Source of the DNA: Luteimonas sp. FCS-9
GTDB lineage: Bacteria > Pseudomonadota > Gammaproteobacteria > Xanthomonadales > Xanthomonadaceae
Assembly (NCBI RefSeq): GCF_001014645.1
Contig: NZ_LASZ01000003.1
Location: forward strand, 124,001-188,000
DNA length: 64,000 bases
Direction: 5' to 3'
The notes beneath the pieces were generated by a model. That model was not told where the DNA came from. It saw nothing but the letters and a program-made list of their open reading frames with translations, and ran no database searches. Position 1 is the stretch's first letter; each line of letters starts with the position of its first letter. Positions 8,732 to 18,812 of the stretch are shown here, piece by piece. The translations under genes and the position numbers were made by a program.

Positions 8732-10297
8732 ATGTCCGCCATGTCGTACCCGCGTTCCATCGTTCCGCTGCTGTCCGCCGTCGTCGCGCTGCTCGGGGTC
8801 GCGCCCGTGCTCGCTCTGGCCTGCGATGCCGGGCTGGTGTTCGAGGACCGCAACGGCAACGGCGTGCCCGATGCGGGCGAGCCGGGCGTCGCGGGCGTGG
8901 GCGTCTCGGACGGGACGCGGATCGTCGACACGGACGCGGACGGCCGGTTCCGGGGCCTCGCCGGCGTGACGGCGTTCGTGATCAAGCCGGCGGGCCATGC
9001 GATCGCGCGCGACGGCGCGTTGCCGCGATACTGGCAGGCTCAGGGCGGGGGCGGCGACTGCCGGTTCGCGCTGCGTGCGCAGGCGCCGGCCACGGCGCTG
9101 GACGTGCTGGTGTTCGCCGATCCGCAGGCCGGCCGCGAGGCGGAGGTCGACTACTACGCGCGCAGCGTGGTGGCCGCGGCGGCGCGGGAGCCGGCTGCGC
9201 TCGGCCTGGTCCTGGGCGATGTCGGCAACGACGTGCCGGCGCTGTACCCGGCGATCAACGCCGCGACCGCGCGGCTGGACGTGCCGTGGCTGCACGTCCC
9301 GGGCAACCACGACCTGGACGTCGACGCATCCGACGACGGCGGCTCGACCGCGTCCTACCGCGCGGTCTACGGCCCCGAGACCTACGCCTGGGAGGAACCG
9401 CAGGCCAGTTTCCTGATGCTCGACAACGTGATCCACCGGCCGGGTGCGCGCCCGGCCTACGTCGGCGGGCTGCGCGAGGACCAGTTCGCGTTCGTCGAGG
9501 CCTACCTGGCGCGGGCGTCAACCGAGCGGCTGCTGGTCGTCGGCGCGCACATTCCGTGGTTCGACACCGCGGCCGAAGGTGGGCCGGAGACCGTGCGCAG
9601 CGCCGACCGCGCCCGGCTGTTCGCGCTGCTGGCGCGATTCCCGCATGTGCTGCTGCTCACCGGCCATCGCCACACCCAGCGCCACGTGCGCCACGGTGCG
9701 GCGCAGGGCTGGCATGGCGCCGCGCCGCTGCACGAGTACAACGTCGGCGCGGCGAGCGGGGCGTTCTGGAGCGGCGCGCCGGATGCCGACGGGATGCCGG
9801 CGGCGACGATGGCCGACGGCACGCCGAACGGATTCGCCACGCTGCGCGTCGAGGCCGACGGCGCCTACCGGCTGGCCTGGCGACCGGGGCGGTTGCCTGC
9901 CGACGATCCGGCGACGACGGCGGCGATGGCGCTGCACGCGCCGCGCGTGCTGCGCCAGGGCGCGTATCCGGCCTGGGGCGTCTACGCCAACGTCTACATG
10001 GGGCAGCCCGACACGCGGGTGGAGTACCGCATCGGCGACGGCGACTGGCGGCCGATGCGCCGCGTCGAGCGCGCCGATCCGCGCCTGGTGCTCGAGAACG
10101 TGCGCGACGACTTGGCCGACGGTCTGCGCGGACGCGACCGTTCGCCGGAGGCCGACCTGTCGCCGCACCTGTGGCGCGGCGCGCTCGCGACCGACCTGCC
10201 GGTCGGTGAGCATCGCGTCGAGGTGCGGGCGTTCGATCCCTGGCAGGGCGAACAGCGGGCGTGGACCGTCTACCGGCTCGCGGCGACGCCCGACTGA
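8732..10297 (+). CDS. Secreted calcineurin-like metallophosphoesterase
   Basis: A 521-residue phosphoesterase with three parts. An N-terminal signal peptide is followed by a beta-sandwich domain with the SdrD-B/MetallophosN pattern (FEDRNGNGVPDAGEPGV). The central metallophosphatase core has LVFADPQAG, GDVGND, PGNHDLDVD and a late GHRH motif, i.e. the usual metal-binding Asp/Asn/His set. The C-terminal domain resembles MetallophosC. It probably acts in the periplasm or outside; its substrate is unknown. Two start codons are possible, ATG 8732 or ATG 8741; both leave a signal peptide. A cataat -10-like element lies at 8705-8710. It is followed by a 154-base gap and faces the convergent response regulator gene. 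Confidence 0.88.
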   Translation: MSAMSYPRSIVPLLSAVVALLGVAPVLALACDAGLVFEDRNGNGVPDAGEPGVAGVGVSDGTRIVDTDADGRFRGLAGVTAFVIKPAGHAIARDGALPRYWQAQGGGGDCRFALRAQAPATALDVLVFADPQAGREAEVDYYARSVVAAAAREPAALGLVLGDVGNDVPALYPAINAATARLDVPWLHVPGNHDLDVDASDDGGSTASYRAVYGPETYAWEEPQASFLMLDNVIHRPGARPAYVGGLREDQFAFVEAYLARASTERLLVVGAHIPWFDTAAEGGPETVRSADRARLFALLARFPHVLLLTGHRHTQRHVRHGAAQGWHGAAPLHEYNVGAASGAFWSGAPDADGMPAATMADGTPNGFATLRVEADGAYRLAWRPGRLPADDPATTAAMALHAPRVLRQGAYPAWGVYANVYMGQPDTRVEYRIGDGDWRPMRRVERADPRLVLENVRDDLADGLRGRDRSPEADLSPHLWRGALATDLPVGEHRVEVRAFDPWQGEQRAWTVYRLAATPD

Positions 10298-10451
10298 GCG
10301 GGCCTGGCGGCGCAGGCCGCGGCGTGGACCTGGCGCAGGCGGTGCCGGGCATCCGCGGTGCGCGATCGCGAACGGGCGGCGCCAGGCGTCGATGGCCTGG
10401 TGCCGGTCGTGCAGGCGCGGTCGTGCCCGGTTGCGGGATGCCGCGGCCCGC

Positions 10452-11021
10452 TCACTCCGACAGCGGGCGGCGCTCCGGGCCGGGGCGCTTGGCGAGCTTG
10501 CGCTGCAGCGAGCGGCGATGCATGCCGAGCAGGCGCGCGGTCGCGGAGATGTTGCCGCCGGTCTCGGCCAGCGCCTGCTGGATGTGCTCCCACTCCAGGC
10601 GGTGCAGCGGGATCATCGTCGCGCTCTCGACGCTCGGGCCGTCGTCGGCCTCGCCGACCGCGCCGGGTGCCGGGTCGGTGTTGTGCAGGATCCGCAGCAG
10701 GGTGTCGGCCGAGACCGGCTTGGGCAGGTAGTCGTCGGCACCGCGCTTGATCGCCTCGACGGCGGTGGCGATGCTCGCATAGCCGGTCACCAGCAGGATG
10801 CGCATGTCGGCGCGGATCGCGCGCAGCGGTTCGATCAGCGTCAGGCCCGAGGCATCGGCGAGCTTGAGGTCGACCAGCGCGAAGTCGGGTGCGATGCGCG
10901 CGGCGACCTCGAGCGCGGTGGGCGCATCGGGCGCCACCTCGCAGTCGATGCCGCGACGGGTCAGTGCGCGCCGCAGCGCTTCCAGGTACAGGGTGTCGTC
11001 GTCGACCAGCAGGCCTTTCAT
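10452..11021 (-). CDS. roxR: Response regulator, RegA/PrrA/RoxR type
   Basis: A 189-residue response regulator. The receiver domain (about 1-120) has acidic residues D7-D9, phospho-acceptor D51 in FALVDLKL, T79, and K101 in DYLPKPV. A short Fis-type helix-turn-helix follows near the C-terminus (GGNISATARLLGMHRRSLQ). The RegA/PrrA/ActR/RoxR family has exactly this compact layout and HTH and governs redox-dependent respiratory genes. Its start overlaps the kinase stop by 4 bases (ATGA), so the pair is co-translated. Targets are not visible from the sequence, but the quinol oxidase operon in this window is a plausible one. Confidence 0.9.
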   Translation of the reverse strand: MKGLLVDDDTLYLEALRRALTRRGIDCEVAPDAPTALEVAARIAPDFALVDLKLADASGLTLIEPLRAIRADMRILLVTGYASIATAVEAIKRGADDYLPKPVSADTLLRILHNTDPAPGAVGEADDGPSVESATMIPLHRLEWEHIQQALAETGGNISATARLLGMHRRSLQRKLAKRPGPERRPLSE

Positions 11022-12259
11022 CGTGTCGTTTCCTTGGGAGCGTCGGCATGGCGCGCGTCGACCGGCACGCGGAAGTGCAGCACCGCGCCGCCGCCGTCCG
11101 CCTCCTCCAGGTCGAGTTCGCCACCCAGTTGTTCGATCGCAGCGTGCGAGAGCGCCAGGCCGACGCCGAGGCCGTCGGGCTTGCCGCTGCGGAACAGGAC
11201 CGGGAGGAACGGCGCCTGGGCATCGAACCCTGTGCCGTGGTCGCGGATCGCGCCGTCGAGCATGCCGTCGTCGAGCTGCAGGCGCAGGTCGACCCGCTGG
11301 CTGCCGTTGGCGGCGCTGGCATCGGCGGCGTTGTTGAGCAGGGCCAGCAGCAGGTGGCCGATCGTGCGGTCGACGCGCAGGTGCGGCTCGACGTTGCCGG
11401 TGCGCACCAGCACCACGGTCGGGCGCACGAGCTGCCAGTGGTCGAGCACCCGGCCGATGTCGACCAGGCGGCTGGCCGCGGGGTCCGCCGGGTTGGCGAG
11501 CGAGCGCACGCGGTCGCGGCAGGTGTCCACCAGCCGCCGCAGCATCGCGACGTCCTCGGCGGCGGCGGTGGGCAGGGCCTCGGTGTCGAAGTCGTCGAGC
11601 ACCAGCGTCATCGTGCCCAGCGGAGTGTTGAGCTCGTGGGCGACCGAGGCGGCATGGGTGGCGAGCGCGAGGATGCCCTCGTTGCGCACGAAGCGGTCGC
11701 GCAGCGCGGCGAGTTCCCGCTCGCGGCGGTCGCGGGCGCTCGCCAGCCGGATCAGGAAGTACAGCACCAGCGCAACCGAAACGAAGAAGTTGACCGCCAT
11801 GCCGGCCAGGTGCAGGTCGAACCGGTCGTGCAGGTGCGGCAGCGGCTGGCCGAAGTGCACGGCCAGCAGGTAGCCGCTGACGCACGACAGCGCTGCGGCA
11901 ACCGCCCAGGCCGGCGGCAGTGCCATCGCCGTCAGCGCGATCGGCAGCAGGAACAGCGAGGCGAACGGGTTGGCGATGCCGCCGGTCCAGGCGACGAGCC
12001 AGGTCAGCACCGCGGTGTCGACCAGGACGTGCGCGAACGCCTCGGCCGGCGCCGCGTCGCGGCTGCTGCGCAGCCGCAGGTGGACCGCGACGTTGAACAC
12101 CGCCAGCACCGCGACCGCGGTCCACAGCGGCCAGGACGGCAGTCCCATGTCGAAACCGCGGGTGGCCCAGAGGATCGTCAGCGACTGCCCGCCCACCGCG
12201 AACCAGCGCAGGCTGTAGAGGGTGCGCAGCAGGGCGGTGGCGGGGGGTTGCGGCTGCAT
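11018..12259 (-). CDS. roxS: Redox sensor histidine kinase, RegB/PrrB/RoxS type
   Basis: A 413-residue membrane kinase with about six N-terminal transmembrane helices (residues 15-172). It carries the RegB heptapeptide GGxxNPF as GGIANPF at residues 93-99, which in RegB binds ubiquinone. The H-box is at H208 (SVAHELNTPLG). A cysteine at residue 247 (DTCRDR), 39 residues after the histidine, matches the position of the RegB redox-active cysteine, which lies 40 after its histidine. The N-box (LLLALLNNAADAS) and G-box of the ATPase domain follow. The kinase probably reads the quinone pool and phosphorylates RoxR encoded just downstream. It is divergent from ispG. Confidence 0.9.
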   Translation of the reverse strand: MQPQPPATALLRTLYSLRWFAVGGQSLTILWATRGFDMGLPSWPLWTAVAVLAVFNVAVHLRLRSSRDAAPAEAFAHVLVDTAVLTWLVAWTGGIANPFASLFLLPIALTAMALPPAWAVAAALSCVSGYLLAVHFGQPLPHLHDRFDLHLAGMAVNFFVSVALVLYFLIRLASARDRRERELAALRDRFVRNEGILALATHAASVAHELNTPLGTMTLVLDDFDTEALPTAAAEDVAMLRRLVDTCRDRVRSLANPADPAASRLVDIGRVLDHWQLVRPTVVLVRTGNVEPHLRVDRTIGHLLLALLNNAADASAANGSQRVDLRLQLDDGMLDGAIRDHGTGFDAQAPFLPVLFRSGKPDGLGVGLALSHAAIEQLGGELDLEEADGGGAVLHFRVPVDARHADAPKETTR

Positions 12260-12356
12260 GGGCCGCCATCGTAGAGCACCGGGGGCCGGGCGCCTATCGC
12301 GACCGGCGTTTGGGCGCCCGTCAGCGCCGGCCCGGCGGAGCCGGTAAACTGCGCGG

Positions 12357-13644
<1,288 letters not shown>

Positions 13645-13655
<11 letters not shown>

Positions 13656-14352
13656 CCACGCGGTCGCGCACGAGGCCGCGCGCGAAACCGGCGGGCTGCT
13701 GCGACGCCACGGCTGGAAGCTGGCGCTGCTGTTCGCCGGCGTGCTGCTGCCGATGTGGGCGTTCATGGAACTGGCCGACGAGGTCCACGAGGCCGAGGCG
13801 ATCCCGTTCGACGAGCCGATCCTGCTCTACGCCAACACGATGGCGCGCGAGGGCTTCGACCGGGTGTTCCTGTTCTTCTCGCAGATCGGCTACGCGCGTG
13901 GCGTGGTGCCGGCCGACATCGGCCTGGTCGTGGTCCTGCTGGCGCTGCGGCGTTGGCGCGACGGCCTGTTCGCGGCGATGGCGACCGGCGGTTCGGCGCT
14001 GCTGAACCTCGCGACCAAGCAGCTGTTCGCGCGCGACCGGCCCACGCTGTGGGACTCGATCGCGCCCGAGGCGACCTACAGCTTCCCCAGCGGCCATGCG
14101 ATGGGCTCGATGACGCTGGCGCTGGTGCTGGTGCTGCTGGCGTGGCCGACGCGCGCACGATGGTGGGTGGTAGCGGCGATGGCGGTGTTCGTGCCGATGG
14201 TCGGGCTGTCGCGCGTCTACCTGGGCGTGCATTACCCCTCCGACATCCTCGCCGGCTGGGCGGCGGCCTCGGTCTGGGTGATCGGCGTCTACCTGCTGCT
14301 CTACCACCCGCCGCTGCGACGCCGCGGGCGCGCCGCGCCACAGCGACGCTAG
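13645..14352 (+). CDS. PAP2-family membrane phosphatase
   Basis: A 235-residue integral membrane phosphatase of the type 2 phosphatidic acid phosphatase superfamily. All three signature motifs are present: [19 protein letters not shown], and [12 protein letters not shown] with its catalytic histidine. There are about five or six transmembrane helices. The start ATG lies inside the end of ispG, so the genes are translationally coupled. Since ispG makes isoprenoid precursors, an undecaprenyl diphosphate or lipid phosphate substrate is plausible but not shown. Confidence 0.9.
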
Positions 14353-14409
14353 GCCCGCCCGGGCCGTCGCCACGATGGCCCGCCGACGCGCGCCGCAGAT
14401 CGGCGCGGC

Positions 14410-14943
14410 CTACAGCGGCAACTGGATGTCCGACAGCCGCCAGCGCAGGCCCTGGCGCGTGAGCACGAACACGATCGGCCGGCCGGCATCGTCGCGCACG
14501 GTCGCGGAGAACCGCGATGGCGAGTGGTAGCGCCAGTGCGCGTCGGCCAGCGGGTCTGACGCCGGCGCGGGGTCGCCGCCGACGGGCAGCGCGGCGCCGC
14601 TGGACAGGTCCCACAGCCGCCGGCCACGCATCAGTGCGCTCAGTCCGACCGGCGTCACCATCATGTCCACGCCGGTGCCCACGGTACCGCCGGCCGCGCG
14701 CAGCGCGAGCGCGCCGAGCAGGCTCGACTGCACGTCGGCCCCGGCATGCCGGATCAGCGCATCCGACAGCTGCAGGCGCAGGCTCTGGCGCAACGCCGGG
14801 AAGTCGACCTGCTTCGACAGCGCCCGGGAATCCTCGCGCTGCACGGCGTCGCGGATCGCGTGCATCGTCAGGAACGGGCCGGCCGCGGCGTAGGCCAGCA
14901 ACAGGACGGCGATGAGGGCGGAGAGCCAGGCGAGCTTCTTCAT
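14410..14943 (-). CDS. DUF2939 domain protein
   Basis: A 177-residue protein starting MKKLAWLSALIAVLLLAYA, an N-terminal membrane anchor or uncleaved signal. The following region, FLTMHAIRDAVQREDSRALSKQVDFPALRQSL, is typical of DUF2939. The C-terminus ends in a beta-rich WRLSDIQLPL segment. Probably a periplasmic-facing or secreted protein of unknown function. The start codon was chosen for the signal segment. It is downstream of DUF2461 on the same strand, 79 bases away. Confidence 0.8.
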   Translation of the reverse strand: MKKLAWLSALIAVLLLAYAAAGPFLTMHAIRDAVQREDSRALSKQVDFPALRQSLRLQLSDALIRHAGADVQSSLLGALALRAAGGTVGTGVDMMVTPVGLSALMRGRRLWDLSSGAALPVGGDPAPASDPLADAHWRYHSPSRFSATVRDDAGRPIVFVLTRQGLRWRLSDIQLPL

Positions 14944-15022
14944 CGGGCTTCGGGCCGGACGGGGGACCGTCGCCATTGTGGGCCGGGCCGCCGCCGACGG
15001 GCTGAACGCTGCCGCGCCGGGC

Positions 15023-15709
15023 TCAGAACTCCAGGTCCAGCGCCGCGCACAGGTAGTCGACGAACGGCGCCAGCGCGACCAGGTCGGCGGCGACCACGCG
15101 GTCGAGGTCCGGGCCGGCCATCGCGGCATCGTCGAGCGGGCGCAGGAACGCCCAGTTGCGATGGCGCAGGTCGTCGATGTACGCGAAATCGGCCGGGAAG
15201 CCGCGCGGCGGACGGACCAGCATCTGGCTGTCGTCGAGCGCGAAGCGGCGCCGCAGCTTCGGCGCGTGTGCGGCCGCCTTCCAGCCGCCGGGATTTTCGA
15301 GGATGAACTGCCGGACCTTGCGCTGGGTGTCGGACTCGGGGTGCCACAGGCCGGCGCCGACGAAGCTCGCGCCCGGCTCGAGGTGGACGTAGAACGAGGG
15401 CGCGGCGACTTCCCGGCGCCGTTCGTGGAACAGCCGCGCGCCCTGCCAGGTCTTGTACGGCGACTTGTCGTGCGAGAAGCGCGCGTCGCGATGGATGCGG
15501 AACAGCGACCCGCCGACGGTGCGCGTGTCGGCGCGGAAATGCGGGCTGATCGCGGCGACGTCGGGCTGCAGGTCGCCGACCAGCCGCAGGAACGGCTGGC
15601 GCACGTGGGCCTCGTAGTCCTTGCGGTGGGCCTCGAACCAGGCCTTGTCGTTGTGGCGCGCGAGCGCGCGCAGGAAACGGAAGCTCTTCTCGCTGAAGTA
15701 GGCGGTCAT
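15023..15709 (-). CDS. DUF2461 (TIGR02453) family protein
   Basis: A 228-residue conserved protein of the DUF2461 family. Recognisable blocks are FLRALARHNDKAWFEAHRKDYE near the N-terminus, FRIHRDARFSHDKSPYKT in the middle, and SFYVHLEPG. The function of the family is unknown. The start ATG overlaps the stop of sbcB by four bases (ATGA), so it is co-translated with exonuclease I; a role in DNA metabolism is only suggested by that. Confidence 0.88.
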   Translation of the reverse strand: MTAYFSEKSFRFLRALARHNDKAWFEAHRKDYEAHVRQPFLRLVGDLQPDVAAISPHFRADTRTVGGSLFRIHRDARFSHDKSPYKTWQGARLFHERRREVAAPSFYVHLEPGASFVGAGLWHPESDTQRKVRQFILENPGGWKAAAHAPKLRRRFALDDSQMLVRPPRGFPADFAYIDDLRHRNWAFLRPLDDAAMAGPDLDRVVAADLVALAPFVDYLCAALDLEF

Positions 15710-17154
15710 GCGGGGGGCGTGGGATGGAGGTGCGAGTGCAGGCCGCGGCCCCAGTCGGCGAGAGCGTCGAGCAGGGCGGGGGCATCGGCATTCTCGGCGC
15801 GCAGCGCGTCGATCTGCGTGAAGTAGCCGGCGAAGTCGTGCTCCGACGCGGTCGTGCCCGGCCCGAGGCGCAGGCGCCGGGTGTCGTCCCAGCGATGGCG
15901 CTCGTCCGGCGACAGGGTGTCGGGCCAGTTGCGGGCGCGGTAGCGGAACAACAGTTCGTCCAGGCGCGGGTCCTCGAAGCCGAAGTCGGCCCCGTGCAGC
16001 TGCGCGGGCGGCGTGGCCCGCACCCGGGCGACGCGGCGGCGGTCGCCGTCGCCGAGGAAGCCGTCATAGAGCGAGCCGTCGGCATCCGAGGGCGCGTGGA
16101 CGCGCTCGGTCGCGAACACCGCGCGGATCTTGGCCGCGAGCGCGGGACCGGCCTCGCGCAGCCGCGCCGCGCGACGTTCGACCAGCGCCGGATCGATCGA
16201 CAGGCGCTCGAAGTCCTCCGCGCGCAGGTGCGCCCAGGCGACCAGCGCCGGGCAGCGGTTGCTGTGGACCTCCTTGAGCGGGATGCGCGCGACACCCTCG
16301 GGCAGGTCGGCGCCGCGCACGAACACGCGTGCGGCGATCGCCTCGGCATCGAGGTCGAGCAGTGCGTCGGGCTCGGCGTCGAGGTCGAAGACGACGATGC
16401 GGCTGTCGATCGTCGGGTGGCGCGCCAGCGGCAGCACCGGCGCCGCGCACAGCCGCGAAGCGGGGTAGCGCTGGGAGACGTGCAGCACCGGGGTCATCGC
16501 GACCGGGTCGAGCATCGAAGCCGCGTGCCGCTTGTCGCGCAGCTTGGCGGCGTAGTCCCACAGCCGTGGCTGGGCGGCACGCATCCGCCGCGCCAGGCCG
16601 ATCAGCGCGCGTACGTCCGACAGCGCCTCGTGGGCATCGCCGGTGCGCACGTCGTTGGCCAGCGCCAGGTGCTCGAGCTTGAACGAGGTCGCGCCGTCGT
16701 CGCGCGTGGGCCAGACCAGTCCCTCGGGGCGCAGCGCGTGCCACAGCCGCATCACGTCGAGCAGGTCCCAGCGGCAGTTGCCGCCACGCCACTCGCGCTC
16801 GTAGGGATCGTGGAAGTTGCGGAACAGTCCGAAGCGCACGAACTCGTCGTCGAAGCGCAACGAGTTGTAGCCCAGCGTGCAGGTACCGGGGCGTGCCATC
16901 TCCTCGAAGATCCGCGCGAACGCTTCGGCCTCGATCACGCCGTCGCGCAGCGCCTGCTGCGGCGTGATGCCGGTGATCAGCGTGGCGACCGGCGAGGGCA
17001 GCAGGTCGTCGGCGGGCCGCACGAAGAAGTCGATCGGCTCGTCGAGCTGCACGAGATCGGCATCGGTGCGGATCGCCGCGAATTGCGCGATGCGGCTGCG
17101 GCGCGGGTCCGCGCCAAAGGTTTCCAAGTCGTAGAAGAGAAAACTGTCGGTCAT
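15706..17154 (-). CDS. sbcB: Exodeoxyribonuclease I
   Basis: A 482-residue 3'-5' single-strand DNA exonuclease of recombination and mismatch repair. The N-terminus MTDSFLFYDLETFGADP contains the DEDD-family Exo I motif (D-x-E). Exo II is LGYNSLRFDDEFVRF, and Exo III near residues 180-190 is DAHEALSDVRA. Length matches E. coli SbcB. A TAGAAT-like -10 element lies just before the start on the minus strand. The first nine codons and about 45 upstream bases recur as a degenerate copy 110 bases upstream. Confidence 0.95.
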   Translation of the reverse strand: MTDSFLFYDLETFGADPRRSRIAQFAAIRTDADLVQLDEPIDFFVRPADDLLPSPVATLITGITPQQALRDGVIEAEAFARIFEEMARPGTCTLGYNSLRFDDEFVRFGLFRNFHDPYEREWRGGNCRWDLLDVMRLWHALRPEGLVWPTRDDGATSFKLEHLALANDVRTGDAHEALSDVRALIGLARRMRAAQPRLWDYAAKLRDKRHAASMLDPVAMTPVLHVSQRYPASRLCAAPVLPLARHPTIDSRIVVFDLDAEPDALLDLDAEAIAARVFVRGADLPEGVARIPLKEVHSNRCPALVAWAHLRAEDFERLSIDPALVERRAARLREAGPALAAKIRAVFATERVHAPSDADGSLYDGFLGDGDRRRVARVRATPPAQLHGADFGFEDPRLDELLFRYRARNWPDTLSPDERHRWDDTRRLRLGPGTTASEHDFAGYFTQIDALRAENADAPALLDALADWGRGLHSHLHPTPPA

Positions 17155-17310
17155 AAGCGATTCTACTGGCGCCTCGTTGCTGCGAGCCGTTGCGACGGCT
17201 TCATTCCGGGGAAGTGCGGCAGTCTTGTCGAGGCGCGATCGTAGAAGAGAAAACGGTCGGTCATGCGGGGGCTATCGGCGATTCGTTGCGGCCAGCCGTG
17301 GCGAGCGCGT
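17131..17310 (-). repeat. Tandem duplication of the sbcB start region
   Basis: Bases 17131-17154 (first eight codons of sbcB) recur at 17241-17264 with one mismatch, at an offset of 110 bases. The flanking upstream 40-45 bases also align loosely. The outer copy encodes MTDRFLFYD, then leaves the sbcB frame and stops within about 33 codons. It looks like a decayed duplication of the promoter and start region, so the outer copy is not a gene. The rest of the 17155-17438 gap holds nothing else that I recognise. Confidence 0.75.
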
Positions 17311-17438
17311 CGCGGCGCCGACGTCGTTCGGCATGCGGTGCGGGCGTCGGCGGGGGATTGTCGCAGGCCACGGCGGCGGCGGGCACGCGCATCGCCGCGG
17401 CATCGCCGGGCCACGCGCGTCGGCCCGGTCGGCTGCGC

Positions 17439-18812
17439 TCATGCCGCCGCGTCCTCGAGCGGGGTCAGCCGCGCGCGCACGTCGGCGTCGATCGCCGGCC
17501 AGTCCAGCGTGTCGAGCGTGGCGTGGCCGGCGGTCGCGCGCTCGAGGATCCCGCGCTGGACGTCGGTACGCCGCATTGCCAGCGAATACGGGATGCGCAT
17601 GAAGGTCACCATCGCGTAGTGCGGAACGAAGCGGCCGGGGTGGCGCGCCTGCAACGCGAGTTCGAGTTCGCGCTGCAGCAGGTAGTCGGCATCGTCGACC
17701 CGGTCGCGCATCTCCAGGTAGTTGTCGAGCGCCATGCGCTGGATCGCCGCGGCGTCGGGCCGGCGCTGCGCCTCGAATGCCGCGAATGCCCCGGCGGTGT
17801 CGTCATGCGCATCGAGCTGCTCGGCCAGCGCCACGCAGTCCTCGAACGCGCAGTTCATGCCCTGGCCGTGGAACGGCACCATCGCGTGCGCGGCATCGCC
17901 GAGCAGCACCGCGCGGCCGTCGAGATGCCAGCGGTCGAGGGTCAGCGTGGCCAACTGGCCGACCGGGTTGGCGGCCCAGTGCGCGCGGAAGTCCGGCATC
18001 AGCGCCAGCGCGCTGGGAAACTCGCGCGCGAAGAACGCCTGCGCCGCGTCGACGTCGGGTATCTGGTCGAACGCCGGGCCGCCGTCGGCGCCCGCGCGAT
18101 GCGGCAGGAACAGCGTGACGGTGAATGTGCGCTCGTCGTTGGGCAGGGCGATGCACATGTAGTGGCCGCGCGGCCAGATGTGCAGTGCGTGGGGCTCGAT
18201 ACGGAAGCCGCCGTCGGCCGACGGCGGGATCTCCAGTTCCTTGTAGCCGTGGTCGAGCACGTCGACGCGCTCGCCGAGGGCGCGCACGCGCTGCATCGCC
18301 GCGCGCAGCGTCGACCCGGCACCGTCGGCGCCGATCAGCGCGGTGAACGGCACTTCGCGTGTGCGCCCGTCGCGCGGATTGCGGAACACCGTCCGCCGCG
18401 CATCGAAGTCCACTGCGTCCAGGCCCGCGTCGAAATGCAGCCGCGCCCCGGCCGCCTCGGCCAGGGCGAGCAGCACGATGTTGAGGTCGCCGCGATGCAC
18501 CGACCAGATCACCTCGGCGTCGTCGCGGCCGTAGCGCTGCAGCCGCGGGTCGGCGTCGCCGGTGTGCACCATGCGCCCGCGCATCATGATCGCGTGCCGC
18601 ATCACCGCGTCGTCGGCATCGGCGGCGCGCAGTGCGTGCCGCCCGCGTTCGGCCAGCGCCAGGTTGATCGAACGCCCGCCGCCGTAGCCGAGCAGTCGCG
18701 GATCGCCGCGCTTCTCGTACAGGTCCACCTCCCAGCCCCGGCGGCGCAGCAGGATGCCCAGCAGCGCGCCGGCCAGGCCGGCACCGACGATCGTCAGCCG
18801 GCGGGCGCTCAC
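17439..18812 (-). CDS. kmo: Kynurenine 3-monooxygenase
   Basis: FAD-dependent hydroxylase (457 residues) converting kynurenine to 3-hydroxykynurenine with NADPH and O2. The N-terminal dinucleotide fold is LTIVGAGLAGALLG. GGGRSINLAL is a KMO signature, and DAAHAMVPFHGQGMNCAFED is the second FAD motif. A C-terminal region with FMRIPYSLA follows. The GTG start overlaps the stop of the upstream gene as GTGA, which decides the start. It is the last gene of the kynurenine run. Confidence 0.93.
   Translation of the reverse strand: MSARRLTIVGAGLAGALLGILLRRRGWEVDLYEKRGDPRLLGYGGGRSINLALAERGRHALRAADADDAVMRHAIMMRGRMVHTGDADPRLQRYGRDDAEVIWSVHRGDLNIVLLALAEAAGARLHFDAGLDAVDFDARRTVFRNPRDGRTREVPFTALIGADGAGSTLRAAMQRVRALGERVDVLDHGYKELEIPPSADGGFRIEPHALHIWPRGHYMCIALPNDERTFTVTLFLPHRAGADGGPAFDQIPDVDAAQAFFAREFPSALALMPDFRAHWAANPVGQLATLTLDRWHLDGRAVLLGDAAHAMVPFHGQGMNCAFEDCVALAEQLDAHDDTAGAFAAFEAQRRPDAAAIQRMALDNYLEMRDRVDDADYLLQRELELALQARHPGRFVPHYAMVTFMRIPYSLAMRRTDVQRGILERATAGHATLDTLDWPAIDADVRARLTPLEDAAA

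Noticed and set aside
17163..17414. Possible small gene upstream of sbcB on the minus strand
   Set aside because: It consists of Arg-rich shadow sequence plus the duplicated first nine codons of sbcB; no ribosome binding site.
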